The position numbers were made by a program, and so were the translations under genes. The notes beneath the pieces are model-generated. The model did no database searches, was not told the origin of the DNA, and saw only the letters and a list, made by a program, of their open reading frames with translations. Of a DNA stretch of 29,539 nucleotides, positions 12,764 to 24,852 are shown piece by piece. The stretch is from Bacteroidales bacterium (GTDB lineage Bacteria; Bacteroidota; Bacteroidia; Bacteroidales; UBA932), in the NCBI GenBank assembly GCA_024689525.1, contig JAILDI010000084.1, positions 1-29,539 of the forward strand, read 5' to 3'. How positions within the stretch are numbered: position 1 is the stretch's first letter; each line of letters opens with the position of its first letter.

Positions 12764-13987
12764 TTATTCCGCCAATTTTTCCTGAGCGTGCTTCAGAGTG
12801 AGTTTGTAGGTCTTTTTCTTGGACGATGGAGCCTCGAACATGGCCTCGTCCATGAGTTCCTCCATGATGCTCCTGAGGCCGCGGGCGCCGAGTTTGCGCT
12901 TGATGGCGGTATCGACCACAAGATCCAGGACTTCCGGTTCGATTTCCAGCTTCATGCCGTCCAGGCTGAAGAGGTACTCGTACTGGCGCACCAGGGCGTT
13001 CTTGGGCTCAGTGAGGATGCGTTTCAACGATTCCCTGTCCAGCTGGTCCAGATATGTGACCACCGGCAGACGGCCGATGATCTCCGGAATAAGGCCATAG
13101 GAGCGCAGGTCCCGCGCCTCCACATACCTGATGAGATTATCCTTCTCGATCCTCTTCTTGCCTTCTGCTCCGAAGCCGATGATCTGGGTGTTCTTGCGCT
13201 GGGCGATGTGACGTTCGATGCCTTCGAAGGCGCCGCCGCAGATGAACAGGATGTTCTGCGTGTTCACGTGGATAAACTCCTGCTCCGGGTGCTTGCGGCC
13301 GCCTTGAGGAGGCACGTTCACAACGTTTCCCTCCAGGATCTTGAGCAGGGCTTGCTGCACGCCCTCCCCAGATACGTCGCGGGTGATGGATGGATTGTCG
13401 CTCTTGCGGGCAATCTTGTCGATTTCGTCGATGAAGACTATGCCGTTCTCCGCCTTCTTCACGTTATAATCGGCCTCCTGCAGGAGCCTGGTGAGCAGGC
13501 TCTCAACGTCCTCTCCCACGTAGCCAGCCTCCGTGAGCACGGTTGCGTCCACGATTGTGAAAGGCACGTCCAGCAGGCGGGCGATGGTTTTCGCCAGCAG
13601 CGTCTTGCCCGTTCCGGTGGGGCCCACGAGCAGGATGTTGGACTTCTCCAGTTCAACGTCCCCTTTCCCGTGACCCATACGGATGCGCTTGTAGTGGTTG
13701 TACACCGCTACCGACAGAACCTTCTTGGCCCTGTCCTGGCCGATTACGTACTGGTCCAGGAACGCCTTGATATCCTTGGGCTTGGGCACCTTGTCCAGGT
13801 TGGTAGGCTGCTTCACGCCCATAGGAGCCTCGTGCGACTCCAGTTCCTTAACATAATCTGCGGCAAGCTTCGCGCAATCCGGGCACAGATAGCCATCGAG
13901 CCCCTGCAGGAGGAACGGGACTTCAGCGTCCGTTCTCCCGCAGAAGGAGCAATGGTTCAAACCTTTGGTCTTCTTCTTGTCTGCCAT
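12764..13987 (-). CDS. clpX: ATP-dependent Clp protease ATPase subunit ClpX
   Basis: A 407-residue AAA+ unfoldase that feeds tagged proteins to ClpP in the cytosol. The N-terminal zinc-binding domain has Cys13, Cys16, Cys35 and Cys38. Walker A is GPTGTGKT (122-129) and Walker B is VFIDEID (184-190). The pore-1 loop GYVGED follows position 154, the RKH loop is in GGRKHPEQ, and the ClpP-docking IGF loop is in TQIIGFG. Length is normal. Its start overlaps the clpP stop by one base (TAATG). It is the last protein gene of a gyrB-pgpH-tig-clpP-clpX series, and no terminator lies between it and the tRNA. Confidence 0.98.
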   Translation of the reverse strand: MADKKKTKGLNHCSFCGRTDAEVPFLLQGLDGYLCPDCAKLAADYVKELESHEAPMGVKQPTNLDKVPKPKDIKAFLDQYVIGQDRAKKVLSVAVYNHYKRIRMGHGKGDVELEKSNILLVGPTGTGKTLLAKTIARLLDVPFTIVDATVLTEAGYVGEDVESLLTRLLQEADYNVKKAENGIVFIDEIDKIARKSDNPSITRDVSGEGVQQALLKILEGNVVNVPPQGGRKHPEQEFIHVNTQNILFICGGAFEGIERHIAQRKNTQIIGFGAEGKKRIEKDNLIRYVEARDLRSYGLIPEIIGRLPVVTYLDQLDRESLKRILTEPKNALVRQYEYLFSLDGMKLEIEPEVLDLVVDTAIKRKLGARGLRSIMEELMDEAMFEAPSSKKKTYKLTLKHAQEKLAE

Positions 13988-14649
13988 TAGCGTTTGGCCA
14001 GGATTTCGTCCACCATACCATAGTCACGGGCTTCCTGGGCTGTCATCCAGAAGTCACGCTCGCCGTCGGCGGCAACCTTCTCGTAAGGCTGGCCGCTGTG
14101 CTGGGCGATGATGCCGAACAGTTCCGTACGGAGTTTCTCAATCTCCTTTGCGGCGATGAGGATTTCCGTGGCCTGGCCCTGTGCACCGCCGAGGGGCTGA
14201 TGAATGAGCACTCTGGCGTGAGGCAGCGCAGAACGCTTGCCGGGAGCACCGGCGCAAAGCAGCACGGAACCCATAGAAGCGGCCATACCGGTTACGATGG
14301 TGGCCACATCGGGCTGCACGAGCTGCATTGTGTCATAGATTGCGAGGCCGCTGGAAACCTGGCCGCCGGGGGTGTTCAGGTACAGGGAGATGTCGACGCT
14401 GGGGTCCGTGGAGGCGAGGAACAGCAGCTGGGCCTGGATGATGTTGGCCACGTCGTCGTCGATGGGAACGCCAAGGAAGATGATGCGGTCCATCATCAGG
14501 CGGCTGAATACGTCCATCTGGGCAACATTGAGCTTGCGCTCCTCAGTGATTGTGGGATTGATGTATGCATCGGTCACCGACGCATAACGGGCCAGAGTCA
14601 TCGAACTGATACCCCTTCCCTTTACGGCATACTTCTCAAATTCAGTCAT
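13987..14649 (-). CDS. clpP: ATP-dependent Clp protease proteolytic subunit ClpP
   Basis: A 220-residue serine peptidase that forms the tetradecameric barrel of the Clp protease. The catalytic triad is visible as Ser125 in AASMGS, His150 in LIHQPLGG and Asp199 in ERDFWM. The residue spacings (25 and 49) equal those of E. coli Ser97, His122 and Asp171. The N-terminal part, [15 protein letters not shown], is about 28 residues longer than the mature E. coli numbering and may be a processed propeptide or an extended gate. It starts 1 nt after the tig stop and overlaps clpX by 1 nt, so the three are co-translated. Confidence 0.98.
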   Translation of the reverse strand: MTEFEKYAVKGRGISSMTLARYASVTDAYINPTITEERKLNVAQMDVFSRLMMDRIIFLGVPIDDDVANIIQAQLLFLASTDPSVDISLYLNTPGGQVSSGLAIYDTMQLVQPDVATIVTGMAASMGSVLLCAGAPGKRSALPHARVLIHQPLGGAQGQATEILIAAKEIEKLRTELFGIIAQHSGQPYEKVAADGERDFWMTAQEARDYGMVDEILAKR

Positions 14650-14650
14650 A

Positions 14651-15973
14651 TTACTTCAATTCACGGAATTTTGCGAGTTTGATCTTCTTGCTCTTGGCGG
14701 TCACATTCTCGTGAACGGCGGCGAGGGCCTTATTGTCGGCGCACTGCTCGCGGAGCTGGCGGCGCTGGTTCTCGTCGTTCATCACGTTGCCTGCAGCACC
14801 CTTGACAAGCTCATCGGGAACGTTGGCCATGCCGTACATAGCGTACTGGTAGCGGACGAAGTTCTCCGCGGCTTCGCGGATATCGGCCTCAGTTACCTTA
14901 AGGTCGAACTGCTTCATAATGGCGGTGCGGGCCTGCTGCCAGCGGAAGTCCTCGATGAAGGACGGGAATTCCGCATCGACCTGTTCATTGGTGAATTTGC
15001 CTTCGTTGGCATACACGATCCAGCGCTTCATAAAGGCCTCCGGCACCTGCAGGTTCGCCTTCTCGACGAAATACTTGCGGGCGTCGATGCCGAAGCGGTA
15101 GTTGGACTCGCGGGCGTACTGGGCGGTGAGGTTGGTCTTCACCATATCGTCGAACTGCTCCTCTGTCTTCACTACATCCTTGCCGAACATCTTGTCCCAG
15201 GTTTCCTGCTTGGATTCTGCGGGGACGAAAGTCTTCACGTTAACTACGGTGAAGGTGAACATGGGATCCATCTCTGCGAGTTTGCCCTTGTCCAGCTTGA
15301 GCATCGAGGCGCGGTCCGTCTCGTTCTCAAAGGCCTCGTTCACGTTCACTTTCACGGAATCGCCTGCCTTGAGGCCCACGAACATATTGCGGGCGACCTC
15401 GGCCACGTTGGCTACGGACACATACACGCCCTCCGCCTTGTGGCTGTCGTTGGCGATGTCGGCGATGATGTAATCCTTCTCGCCGGCGGCGCCGCCTTCC
15501 TGCATCGACCCATACTGCTCCAGCATGCGGGCTTTCTCTGCGGCGAGGGCATCGGCCTCCACCTCTATCTCGTAATAGGTGATCTTGTCTTCCTTGCTCA
15601 CCGTGAAGTTGACCTCGGAGGTATGGGCGATGTCGAAGATGAAGGTGAAGTCGTCACCGGCCTTCCAGGAAATCTGGGGCTGCTCCTCTGCGGGCAGGGG
15701 CTCACCTACCATGGTGGGTGCGAGGCCTTCGGTTTCCACAAAGTCGTCAAGGGCCTTCGACAGGGTGCTGTTCACGGTTTCATAGAGGGCCTGCTCGCCA
15801 TAGAGGCGCTGGATGAGCGAGAGCGGAGCCATTCCGCGGCGGAAACCGCGGATATCGGCCTTGCGTTTGTATTCATTCAGGCGCTTGTGGAGGGCCTCTT
15901 CATAATCGGAATTGGAAATCTCGACGGTAATTTTCAGGTTCAGGTCGTCGATCTGTTGCTTCGAAATGTTCAT
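14651..15973 (-). CDS. tig: Trigger factor
   Basis: A 440-residue ribosome-associated chaperone that binds nascent chains. The N-terminal ribosome-binding domain carries the signature GFRRGMAP at 43-50 (GFRxGxxP). The middle part, about 155-245, corresponds to the FKBP-like domain. The C-terminal half is helical and charged, forming the chaperone arms. Sequence similarity to proteobacterial trigger factor is low outside the signature, as usual in Bacteroidota. The gene lies 17 nt after pgpH and 1 nt before clpP. The tig-clpP-clpX order is conserved in many bacteria and supports the call. Confidence 0.95.
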   Translation of the reverse strand: MNISKQQIDDLNLKITVEISNSDYEEALHKRLNEYKRKADIRGFRRGMAPLSLIQRLYGEQALYETVNSTLSKALDDFVETEGLAPTMVGEPLPAEEQPQISWKAGDDFTFIFDIAHTSEVNFTVSKEDKITYYEIEVEADALAAEKARMLEQYGSMQEGGAAGEKDYIIADIANDSHKAEGVYVSVANVAEVARNMFVGLKAGDSVKVNVNEAFENETDRASMLKLDKGKLAEMDPMFTFTVVNVKTFVPAESKQETWDKMFGKDVVKTEEQFDDMVKTNLTAQYARESNYRFGIDARKYFVEKANLQVPEAFMKRWIVYANEGKFTNEQVDAEFPSFIEDFRWQQARTAIMKQFDLKVTEADIREAAENFVRYQYAMYGMANVPDELVKGAAGNVMNDENQRRQLREQCADNKALAAVHENVTAKSKKIKLAKFRELK

Positions 15974-15990
15974 TACAATATATATTAATA

Positions 15991-18020
15991 CTAGTCTGCT
16001 TTTGGATACACGATTCGCTCGTGATAAATCTGCTGAAGGTTGTCCCTGAGCACCTTACGGATGGTGTTCAGGTCTTTAACCGATATGTTCGCCTCGTCCA
16101 GCTGGCCGGCTTTGATCTTGCCGTCCACTATGCCGTTGACGAACTTCTCCAGGGCCTCCGGAGTGAACTCCTTGAGGGTTCTGGATGCGGCCTCCACCGA
16201 GTCGCAGATCATAAGGATGGTCTGTTCCTTGGTCTGGGGCTTTTTGCCCTTGTAGTAGAAAACCGCCGTGTCCGCCGGGTCTCCCCCTTCGCTTAAATAT
16301 GTGTTCAGGAAGTATCCGGTGGGCGATGTTCCGTGGTGCGACAGGATGAAGTCCTGAATCACCGCAGGGAGTTTGTATTCCTTTGCCAGCTCCACTCCGT
16401 CCTGTACGTGGCGGATGATATCGCGGGCGCTCTCCTTGGCGGAAAGCCCGTCGTGATACTTCACCGCTCCGGGATTGGAGCTCTCGTTCTCGATGAAGCA
16501 AAGGGGATTTTTCATTTTGCCGATGTCGTGATACAGCGCCCCGGCCCTGACCAGCGCCACGTGTGCGCCGATTGCCCTGGCTGCGGCATCGCACAGGTTC
16601 ATCACCTGGAGGCTGTGCTGGAACGTTCCGGGAGCCTTAACCGACAGGAGCCGCAACAGGCGGTTGTTGGTGTCGGTGAGTTCCACCAGCTTGGATGTCG
16701 ATGCCAGGCCGAATATTCTCTCGAACAGATAGATGAGAGGATACATCGCCACAAGGAACATCGAGCCGATGAACAGCCAGATGAGGTTGAACCACACCGC
16801 GGCCGAGAATCCGGCTTCCAGCAGCCTGAAGGCCACGAATACCAGCATCTCCACGCCAAATACGATGATGGCGTGCACGAACTGGAGCCATCCGCGGGAG
16901 AAGCGCTCGAACACCAGCATACTTACCAGGCCGGCCGCAAGGAATATCACGAAGAACTCCATACCTCCCCTGCAGAATACCAGCAGTGGAAGCAGGGAAA
17001 CCATATAAGCCGGAAGCACCACGCGCTTCTTGAAGAAGGCCATCAGGTACATAGCCAGCACGGGGAACGGTATGATGTACATCAGCTGGGGACGCAGCCT
17101 CTCCACCACGAAAGCTATCACGGCAGATATCATAAACACCGTGAGGAGATACAGGTAGCGGGGGGTATCGTCCAGAACATTGGGATTGGTGTACAGGATG
17201 CTCAGGTAAAGAATCACCACAAGGAGCAGCGCCATAAGGATATCTCCCACATACAGGAGAGCCCTGGGGCCGCCGTATCCGTTCACCTTATTGTATTCCG
17301 CCTCATAGCTGTCCAGCAGCTGGGCGATTTCGGGAGTCACGATCTCTCCGCGGGAGACAATCTTCTGGTCGGCCTTGATCATTCCGGAGGTGGGCGATAC
17401 CGCATCCGGGTTGGATGCGTAGGCCAGTTCCGTCATCGAACGGTCGAAAACCAGGTTGGGTTCCAGGAGCTGGTACACGCCGGCGTGACGAAGGAGTGAG
17501 TCCGCATTCACGCCTTCCAGGCGGGATACTATGAACTCCTTGGCGTCCGACACAGTATATACTTCCGATGCAGGATATTTGGTTGCACGCTTATTGCGCT
17601 GAACCATAAGCACTTCCGTTGACACTTCCCCGTAGCCGCGACCCATCTTGGGGGTGGCGTCGGAGCGGATGCCGCTTTCGTAGACATCCCCCACCGCCGT
17701 CAGGACATCGGCCTTGAAGGCCTCTTTCTTTCCGAAATCCAGGGCGTGGACGGAGCGGGACACGCGGCCGTTCACCTCCTCCGAATAACGGTAGTAGGGC
17801 ACCACTTTGCCGCCGTTCGTCTCCTTCTCGTCGAAGATCTGCTCCTGGGTTTTCAGGATGGGGAAATCGAACTCGGAAATGATGGTCTCACCTGTCCAGG
17901 GCGAGCCCTTGCGATACTCCAGATTGAGCCTGGCGCTGCGGGGCATGAGCAGCACCAGAATCGCGAGCACCGCCACCAGGGGAATGAACCTGCGGTGAAT
18001 CCTGGAAATACGGAAAGCCA

Positions 18021-18021
<1 letters not shown>
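15991..18021 (-). CDS. pgpH: 7TM-HD family cyclic-di-AMP phosphodiesterase (PgpH-like)
   Basis: A 676-residue membrane enzyme expected to hydrolyse c-di-AMP. A first transmembrane helix (about 12-28) leads into an extracytoplasmic 7TMR-HDED domain (about 40-250). A block of seven hydrophobic helices follows at about 253-435. The cytosolic C-terminal HD domain has His469, His498-Asp499 in YHDIGKMKNP, and His562-His563 in SHHGTSP. This domain order is the PgpH arrangement known from Listeria. The activity is transferred from that family and not demonstrated here. The start overlaps the gyrB stop by one base (TAATG), so it is translationally coupled to gyrase B. Confidence 0.9.
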
Positions 18022-20027
<2,006 letters not shown>

Positions 20028-20046
20028 TTAATTCTTATCGATTTTT

Positions 20047-20065
20047 AGCCCTGAAAAACAGGGCT
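20047..20065 (-). other. Hairpin in the gyrB 5' leader
   Basis: A perfect 7-bp stem AGCCCTG/CAGGGCT has a 5-nt loop and lies between the gyrB -7 box and the ATG. On the gyrB strand it is followed by AAAAATCG and not by a T run, so it is not an ordinary terminator. It may affect mRNA stability or translation. Confidence 0.5.
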
Positions 20066-20078
20066 TGCTATAAACATA

Positions 20079-20109
20079 CAAATATAGCACTATTTCCCGA
20101 AAAATCAAA
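20079..20109 (-). promoter_or_regulatory. gyrB operon promoter
   Basis: On the minus strand TTTG (20109-20106), a 19-bp spacer and TATATTTG (20086-20079) match the Bacteroidetes consensus. The predicted leader is about 55 nt. The -33 box lies in a small AT-rich palindrome (AAAAATC and GATTTTT, 20100-20116) that may also weakly terminate the upstream barrel-gene transcript. Confidence 0.75.
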
Positions 20110-20121
20110 GATTTTTAGGCT

Positions 20122-21858
20122 CTACAGACGGAAAATCACACCGCCGGTTACGGACACGCCGCGCTGGGCGATGAAGGGGTCGGACATAATCGTCATATTG
20201 AGGAGATTTCCGGCTTCAAGCCAGAAGGCGATGTCCTTGCGCCACTGGAATTCTCCGAAGAGGCCCAGGTCGCAATAGCCGGGAATCTTCACTTCGTTTC
20301 CGGCAAGGACCGCCTTGCGGGAGGTCTGCCAGTCGCCGCGGATACCGGTGCGGATCCTGTCGCCCCAATGGTACTTGAACTCCGAAGTGCCCTTGAGGAT
20401 GGACGGGGCGAAGAAGGAGCCGTCCTCGCGCAGCCAGCTGTAGGCCGCCTCAACACCAATCTTTGCCGAGAACGGATCGCGCAGCCACTCCACGTCCAGA
20501 GCGGAATAAGCCTGGTTGTAGCTGCACCATCCAAGGTGGGGCAGCATATCGGGCACGCCCGCGCCGCCGTCGACCGCCTTCCACATAAGCTCGTTGTCAA
20601 CCATACGGTAGCCACCCTTGAGTTTCATCTCCAGGTGGCCCGTGACGGCGCCGCGGATGCCTGCGAAGACATTAAGTTTCTCGATAGTATTATCCAGATA
20701 GGCTCCAGCTACGTTCCCGGCCCCCAGGAAAGGATGCTCCGACACGAAATCCCAGTAGCTGCCATACCTCTCACCGCCGGTGAGCCCGGCATCGAAGAAG
20801 AACTTGTCGCCGGCGAAGCCCTTTGTAATGAGCACGTGGGGGTAAATCCACTGCCCGCCGCGGGTGAACATCGCCTGATGGGCGGCAGGCTCCCCATATA
20901 TCGCGCCAACGGTAGCATCGCCTGAGAAGAGGGCGCTTACACGGAGGCCGACGTCGAAGTGCCAGCCCCCAAGCCAGAATTCATCCCTGGGGATAAAGGC
21001 GAAATAGCCGGAGTATGCATCGGCATCGGCCCCGAGGAACTGGAAGGCCATATCGGCCCCGATGCTGAGGTTGTTCAACCCCGCGTGGAGGGTGCCAAGG
21101 CTGCCGGTGAAATTGATCTCGGTGGCATTGATGCCGGCGGGGTTCACCGCATAGCGGTATCTATCGGCCCCGGCGCGCACTTTCAGCGTCGCGTCATAAT
21201 CCAGGGGCGATTCGATGGACTTGAGCGAAGTCTCGAAATCGAACAGGTTGGCAAGTCGGCCGGATTTCCCTCCCCTGTCGATGGACGAGAACAGGTTGTC
21301 CCACGCCGCCACGGTATTCAGTTCCCCGGAGCCCCAGCTGTAACGCATACGGGCTCCCAGGTCCGACCCGCCAATGCGGCCGGCCTGAGCGGTGCGGTTG
21401 TCCGGATCCTTGACAAGCTCGACGGGATCGGTGCCGTCGGCCTTGAAATTCCAGTAATTGCCGATATAGGATTCGTGGTTTGCGAACACGCTCAAGGCGA
21501 ATTCGGGCTTGGTAAAGGGGGTGTAGACCACGTGAAGGTCCGGATGAAGGGTATAGCCCGCACCGGCTTTCACATAGAGCAGGCCCTCCCTGTTATTGTC
21601 TTTCCGCGGCCTGATTTGCACGGAATACGGCTTGAACTCGTACGAGCCCATATACGGGCTCTCGAACACTGAATAATCGAAATTCAGCGTAAAACGGCTC
21701 ACACTGTCCGGAATGTTCATCACCTGGGCGGGTTTCACGATGCCCGAGGCCTCCCCCTCGTACTCGTTCACGACGGTTACCGTAGGGTTCAGGTCCTGCG
21801 CAAATGCTGCAATCTGCAGGAAAAGGACGGGGATTATAATTGCTCTTTTCATACGCAT
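20122..21858 (-). CDS. Outer-membrane beta-barrel protein (TonB-dependent-receptor-like, no plug)
   Basis: A 578-residue outer-membrane protein. The signal peptide (MRMKRAIIIPVLFLQIAAFA, cleaved before QD) is followed by a periplasmic N-terminal stretch of about 60 residues. Alternating beta-strands then continue to the end: GLLYVKAGAGYTL, DLGARMRYSW, LNVFAGIRGAVTG and others. The C-terminus (FWLEAGNLLNMTIM to GGVIFRL) resembles the last strands of TonB-dependent receptors, but no plug domain or TonB box is seen. The start codon overlaps the stop of the TPR gene by one base (TAATG), which supports the 21858 start over the ATG at 21852. The pair is probably made together and may act together at the outer membrane; the substrate is unknown. 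Confidence 0.83.
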   Translation of the reverse strand: MRMKRAIIIPVLFLQIAAFAQDLNPTVTVVNEYEGEASGIVKPAQVMNIPDSVSRFTLNFDYSVFESPYMGSYEFKPYSVQIRPRKDNNREGLLYVKAGAGYTLHPDLHVVYTPFTKPEFALSVFANHESYIGNYWNFKADGTDPVELVKDPDNRTAQAGRIGGSDLGARMRYSWGSGELNTVAAWDNLFSSIDRGGKSGRLANLFDFETSLKSIESPLDYDATLKVRAGADRYRYAVNPAGINATEINFTGSLGTLHAGLNNLSIGADMAFQFLGADADAYSGYFAFIPRDEFWLGGWHFDVGLRVSALFSGDATVGAIYGEPAAHQAMFTRGGQWIYPHVLITKGFAGDKFFFDAGLTGGERYGSYWDFVSEHPFLGAGNVAGAYLDNTIEKLNVFAGIRGAVTGHLEMKLKGGYRMVDNELMWKAVDGGAGVPDMLPHLGWCSYNQAYSALDVEWLRDPFSAKIGVEAAYSWLREDGSFFAPSILKGTSEFKYHWGDRIRTGIRGDWQTSRKAVLAGNEVKIPGYCDLGLFGEFQWRKDIAFWLEAGNLLNMTIMSDPFIAQRGVSVTGGVIFRL

Positions 21859-24806
21859 TACATTCTGGAAAGTCTCATATTAACCTGGTCCAGGACATCG
21901 TCCTTGGGGCCGTACGGCGTGTATCCGGTGAGCAGGCTCTGGAACGTGGCCTTGGCCTGGGCTTCGTTGCCCAGCTCCATAAAGCTGTCGCCCAGCACGA
22001 TATAGGCCTTGGCCAGCCAGTAGTTCTGGCCCACTGCCAGAGGCGCAAACTCGTACACCTTGTCCGGCACTGCGGCAAAGTCGCCTCGGTCGTACAGGTC
22101 CTGGATCAGCAGGTAGGAAGCCTCCGCTCCTGCGGGAGTCGAAGGATCCTTGGCAAGTTCCGCGAGCAGTTCAAGCGCCCTGTCACGCATGCCTGCACCC
22201 AGGCAGGCCTTGGCCAGGATGTACGTGGCCTCGCGCTCCTCCTTCTCGGAGAGGCCCGTCTGCTTGAGGACATCCTCCGCGGCAGCAACCGCTTTCGGGT
22301 ATTCGCGGCCGCGGAATGCGGAGCGCATCATACCCTTCCGTGCGGCGAGCTTATTCTCGTCCAGCTTGGCTATCACCAGCAGCGTCTGGTATCCGGAGTA
22401 GGCATCGGCAAACTTCTCCAGGCGGTGCCTTACGCCGCTCAGATGCAGCCACGCCTGCTCCAGCAGTGCGCCGTCCAGGCCAGCGTCGATGGCATCGACA
22501 TAACTGTCTTCCGCCTTTTCATAGTCCTCCAGGTTGCGGTAGCTCTCCGCCAGGTAAAAATAGGCCTGGGGCAGATGCGCGCCCTCCGGGAACTTGATCA
22601 GATATTGCTGGAGGGTCGATATGGCCCTGGTCCAGTTGCTTGCCAGATAGATCTGCTCCATCGCGCTGAAGTACACGGCTTCGCGGCGCTCGTCGCTCTG
22701 GGTGACGATGTCCTGCACCGATGCCAGATACTCCAGATAGGCCTCCGGCTCACCCGTGACGCTATAGATCGACTCAATCGCCAATAGGGCATCCTCCACA
22801 TAATGGCCTCCCTGCTCCACAACGGTCTTGTAATATGCCAGGGCCTCGTCATATTCGCCCTTGCTGCGGCTGATAGTACCCAGTTCCAGCAGTGCGCGGG
22901 AAGTGTAATCCGGGTCGATGGCGCCGGTTCTGAGCAGACGGAAAGTTCGCACGGCATTGTCCGTATCGCCCACCGATGCATAGGCCTTACCCAGCTCATA
23001 CATCGACTCCGGCCAGAAAGCGAGGGTATTGCTCGCGCTTTTCACGGGCGACAGGAGCCTGATCTTCTCCTGCGGCTCCCCAAGAAGGCCTGCGGCGAGG
23101 CCGGCCCTATAGTAGGGATACAGGTCGTCGGCATCCGGATATGTGCCGATCTTAAGCTCGTATGCCGTGATTGCGATATTGTAGTCCTTCGTGAAGAAGT
23201 AGCAGTCCCCCACCCTAACCATTGCATCGGCCGCGAACTGTTCATCGTCCGACTCGATGTAATTGTCCAGCCATCTCAGGGCATTGGGATAGTCGCCCTC
23301 CTTGAAGTAGGTGTATGCCAGATGATAGGAGATCAGATTGCCCTCAGGCTGTCCGTCCAGGGCCGATAGATTGTAAAGGTCTGTTAGGATTGTGCGGGCC
23401 TCCTTGTACTTGTCGTCGCGGAAATATGCCTCCGCAAGCCAGTAGCGGGCAAGCTGATTGAAGGGATCGTGCCTGTCGCTGTAATAGGCCGCGGCCTTCA
23501 GGTGCGGGATGGCCGTCCTCCAGGAGCCGCTCTCAATAAGCTGGCATGCCCTGAGAAAATAGGCCTTCATATAATTGGACCTCTGGCCTGCATCCAGATT
23601 GTCGATATTGTCGTAGGCCGATACCGCGCCTTCATAGTCGTGGTTGGCGAGGGCCGCCATAGCCATATAGCTGTAGATGCGGTCACCTTTGTCCAGGCCG
23701 CCGTAGCGTGCCAAATACTCGTTGAATATGGAAGCGTCGTGGTTGATGTCGAACGCCAGCTTGGCGTAATTGAAGGTTGCATCCTCCTGGACGTCCGGGT
23801 CGAAACTCAGCTTGGAGGCATCCCTGAAGGCATCCAGGGCGGCAACCTTGTTGCGCAACTGAATGTAGCTGTAGCCCATCTGGTAGTTGGCAACCTGGCC
23901 GATGGAGTCCGTACGCTCCGTCATCTTGCCGAAGTTGTCCACGGCGCCCTGCCAGTCCTCCAGTGTGTACATCAGGCTGCCGGCGTAGAAATAATCGGCC
24001 CTGTTCTTGGGGGCGGATGCATCCAGCACCTTCTGATAGTAGGCGCGGGCCTTTTCCGGGTCCCCGAGAATCAGGTAGGACTCACTCATCAGGCGGGCCA
24101 TATGCGGCTGGCGGTCCTCCGGGATCTTGTCGAAGAGGTCCTCGCCGAACTCCACCACGTACTGATAGTCCTTCTCCATAAACCGGCACTCCAGGATGTA
24201 GTAGTTGGCCAGCTGCTCGAAGCGGGGATCCGCCGCGGCCTTAAGGAACCATTCCGATGCGGTTATGAAGTTCTTCTTCGTATACTCCAGATATCCCAGC
24301 GTGTACCAGGTGGGAGCGGTGTAGGCCGAATAAGGCAGGGAAGCCGAGCGCATCAGAAGGTCGCTTGCGGAGAACAGATCCCCCGTTGCGAATGCGCTGT
24401 AGCCCTTCTTGAATGCATATTCCGCGGCCTGTGAGGGGAGCACTTCGTTCTGACCCACCAGACGGAACTCCCTCATCGCCCCTTCAAACATTTCCTCACT
24501 GAAGCTCTTGACAGCCCTCTGGAACCGCACCTGGGGCACGAGTACCGACTCCGGCCATCTCTCCAGGAAACTTTCCGATGCCTGCACGCACCCGTCCGTC
24601 CCCAGTTTGAGGGCGCAGATTGCGGCATACCCTTCCGCCGATGAGCCTTCCACCGTGCGGAACAGGGCCATCGCCTCCGAGTACATCCCGTTATTATACA
24701 GATCAAGAGCACGTTTATATGTATCGTGTCCCTGGGCCGCCGCCCCGAGGGAAGCTGTCAGACCTACGGCAATCGCCGCAATGGCTGCTATGAAACGTTT
24801 GTTCAT
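21858..24806 (-). CDS. Large periplasmic tetratricopeptide-repeat protein
   Basis: A 982-residue exported TPR protein. The signal peptide (MNKRFIAAIAAIAVGLTASLGAAA, cleaved before QG) is followed by helical repeats over almost the whole length, from ALDLYNNGMYSEAMALFRTV near residue 34 to LGDSFMELGNEAQAKATFQSL near the end. Repeats have the TPR pattern (W/Y-x2-L/G-x-A-Y...Y-x-A-x2-Y/F), about 20 or more by eye. No enzymatic domain is present, so it is probably a scaffold. It is translationally coupled to the beta-barrel gene downstream. The arrangement suggests a periplasmic adaptor serving an outer-membrane barrel, but no named system can be assigned. Confidence 0.85.
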   Translation of the reverse strand: MNKRFIAAIAAIAVGLTASLGAAAQGHDTYKRALDLYNNGMYSEAMALFRTVEGSSAEGYAAICALKLGTDGCVQASESFLERWPESVLVPQVRFQRAVKSFSEEMFEGAMREFRLVGQNEVLPSQAAEYAFKKGYSAFATGDLFSASDLLMRSASLPYSAYTAPTWYTLGYLEYTKKNFITASEWFLKAAADPRFEQLANYYILECRFMEKDYQYVVEFGEDLFDKIPEDRQPHMARLMSESYLILGDPEKARAYYQKVLDASAPKNRADYFYAGSLMYTLEDWQGAVDNFGKMTERTDSIGQVANYQMGYSYIQLRNKVAALDAFRDASKLSFDPDVQEDATFNYAKLAFDINHDASIFNEYLARYGGLDKGDRIYSYMAMAALANHDYEGAVSAYDNIDNLDAGQRSNYMKAYFLRACQLIESGSWRTAIPHLKAAAYYSDRHDPFNQLARYWLAEAYFRDDKYKEARTILTDLYNLSALDGQPEGNLISYHLAYTYFKEGDYPNALRWLDNYIESDDEQFAADAMVRVGDCYFFTKDYNIAITAYELKIGTYPDADDLYPYYRAGLAAGLLGEPQEKIRLLSPVKSASNTLAFWPESMYELGKAYASVGDTDNAVRTFRLLRTGAIDPDYTSRALLELGTISRSKGEYDEALAYYKTVVEQGGHYVEDALLAIESIYSVTGEPEAYLEYLASVQDIVTQSDERREAVYFSAMEQIYLASNWTRAISTLQQYLIKFPEGAHLPQAYFYLAESYRNLEDYEKAEDSYVDAIDAGLDGALLEQAWLHLSGVRHRLEKFADAYSGYQTLLVIAKLDENKLAARKGMMRSAFRGREYPKAVAAAEDVLKQTGLSEKEEREATYILAKACLGAGMRDRALELLAELAKDPSTPAGAEASYLLIQDLYDRGDFAAVPDKVYEFAPLAVGQNYWLAKAYIVLGDSFMELGNEAQAKATFQSLLTGYTPYGPKDDVLDQVNMRLSRM

Positions 24807-24822
24807 CTAATACTGTTTTATC

Positions 24823-24852
24823 TTGCAAATTTAACCATTTTCCTTATCTTTG
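24823..24852 (+). promoter_or_regulatory. ftsE-nth promoter
   Basis: TTG at 24823-24825, a 19-bp spacer and TATCTTTG at 24845-24852 fully match the Bacteroidetes consensus. The ATG follows 5 nt after the -7 element, so the mRNA is probably leaderless. The -33 TTG directly abuts the -7 element of the divergent TPR promoter. Confidence 0.8.

Noticed and set aside
12788..13990. 400-codon plus-strand frame covering clpX
   Set aside because: It lies wholly antisense to a clear clpX and its translation has no family features.
14651..15973. Unusual ribosome-binding loop in trigger factor (GFRRGMAP)
   Set aside because: It still satisfies the GFRxGxxP signature, so it is not an anomaly.
14711..15988. 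425-codon plus-strand frame covering tig
   Set aside because: Antisense shadow of trigger factor; the His/Gly/Leu-rich composition is typical of reversed coding sequence.
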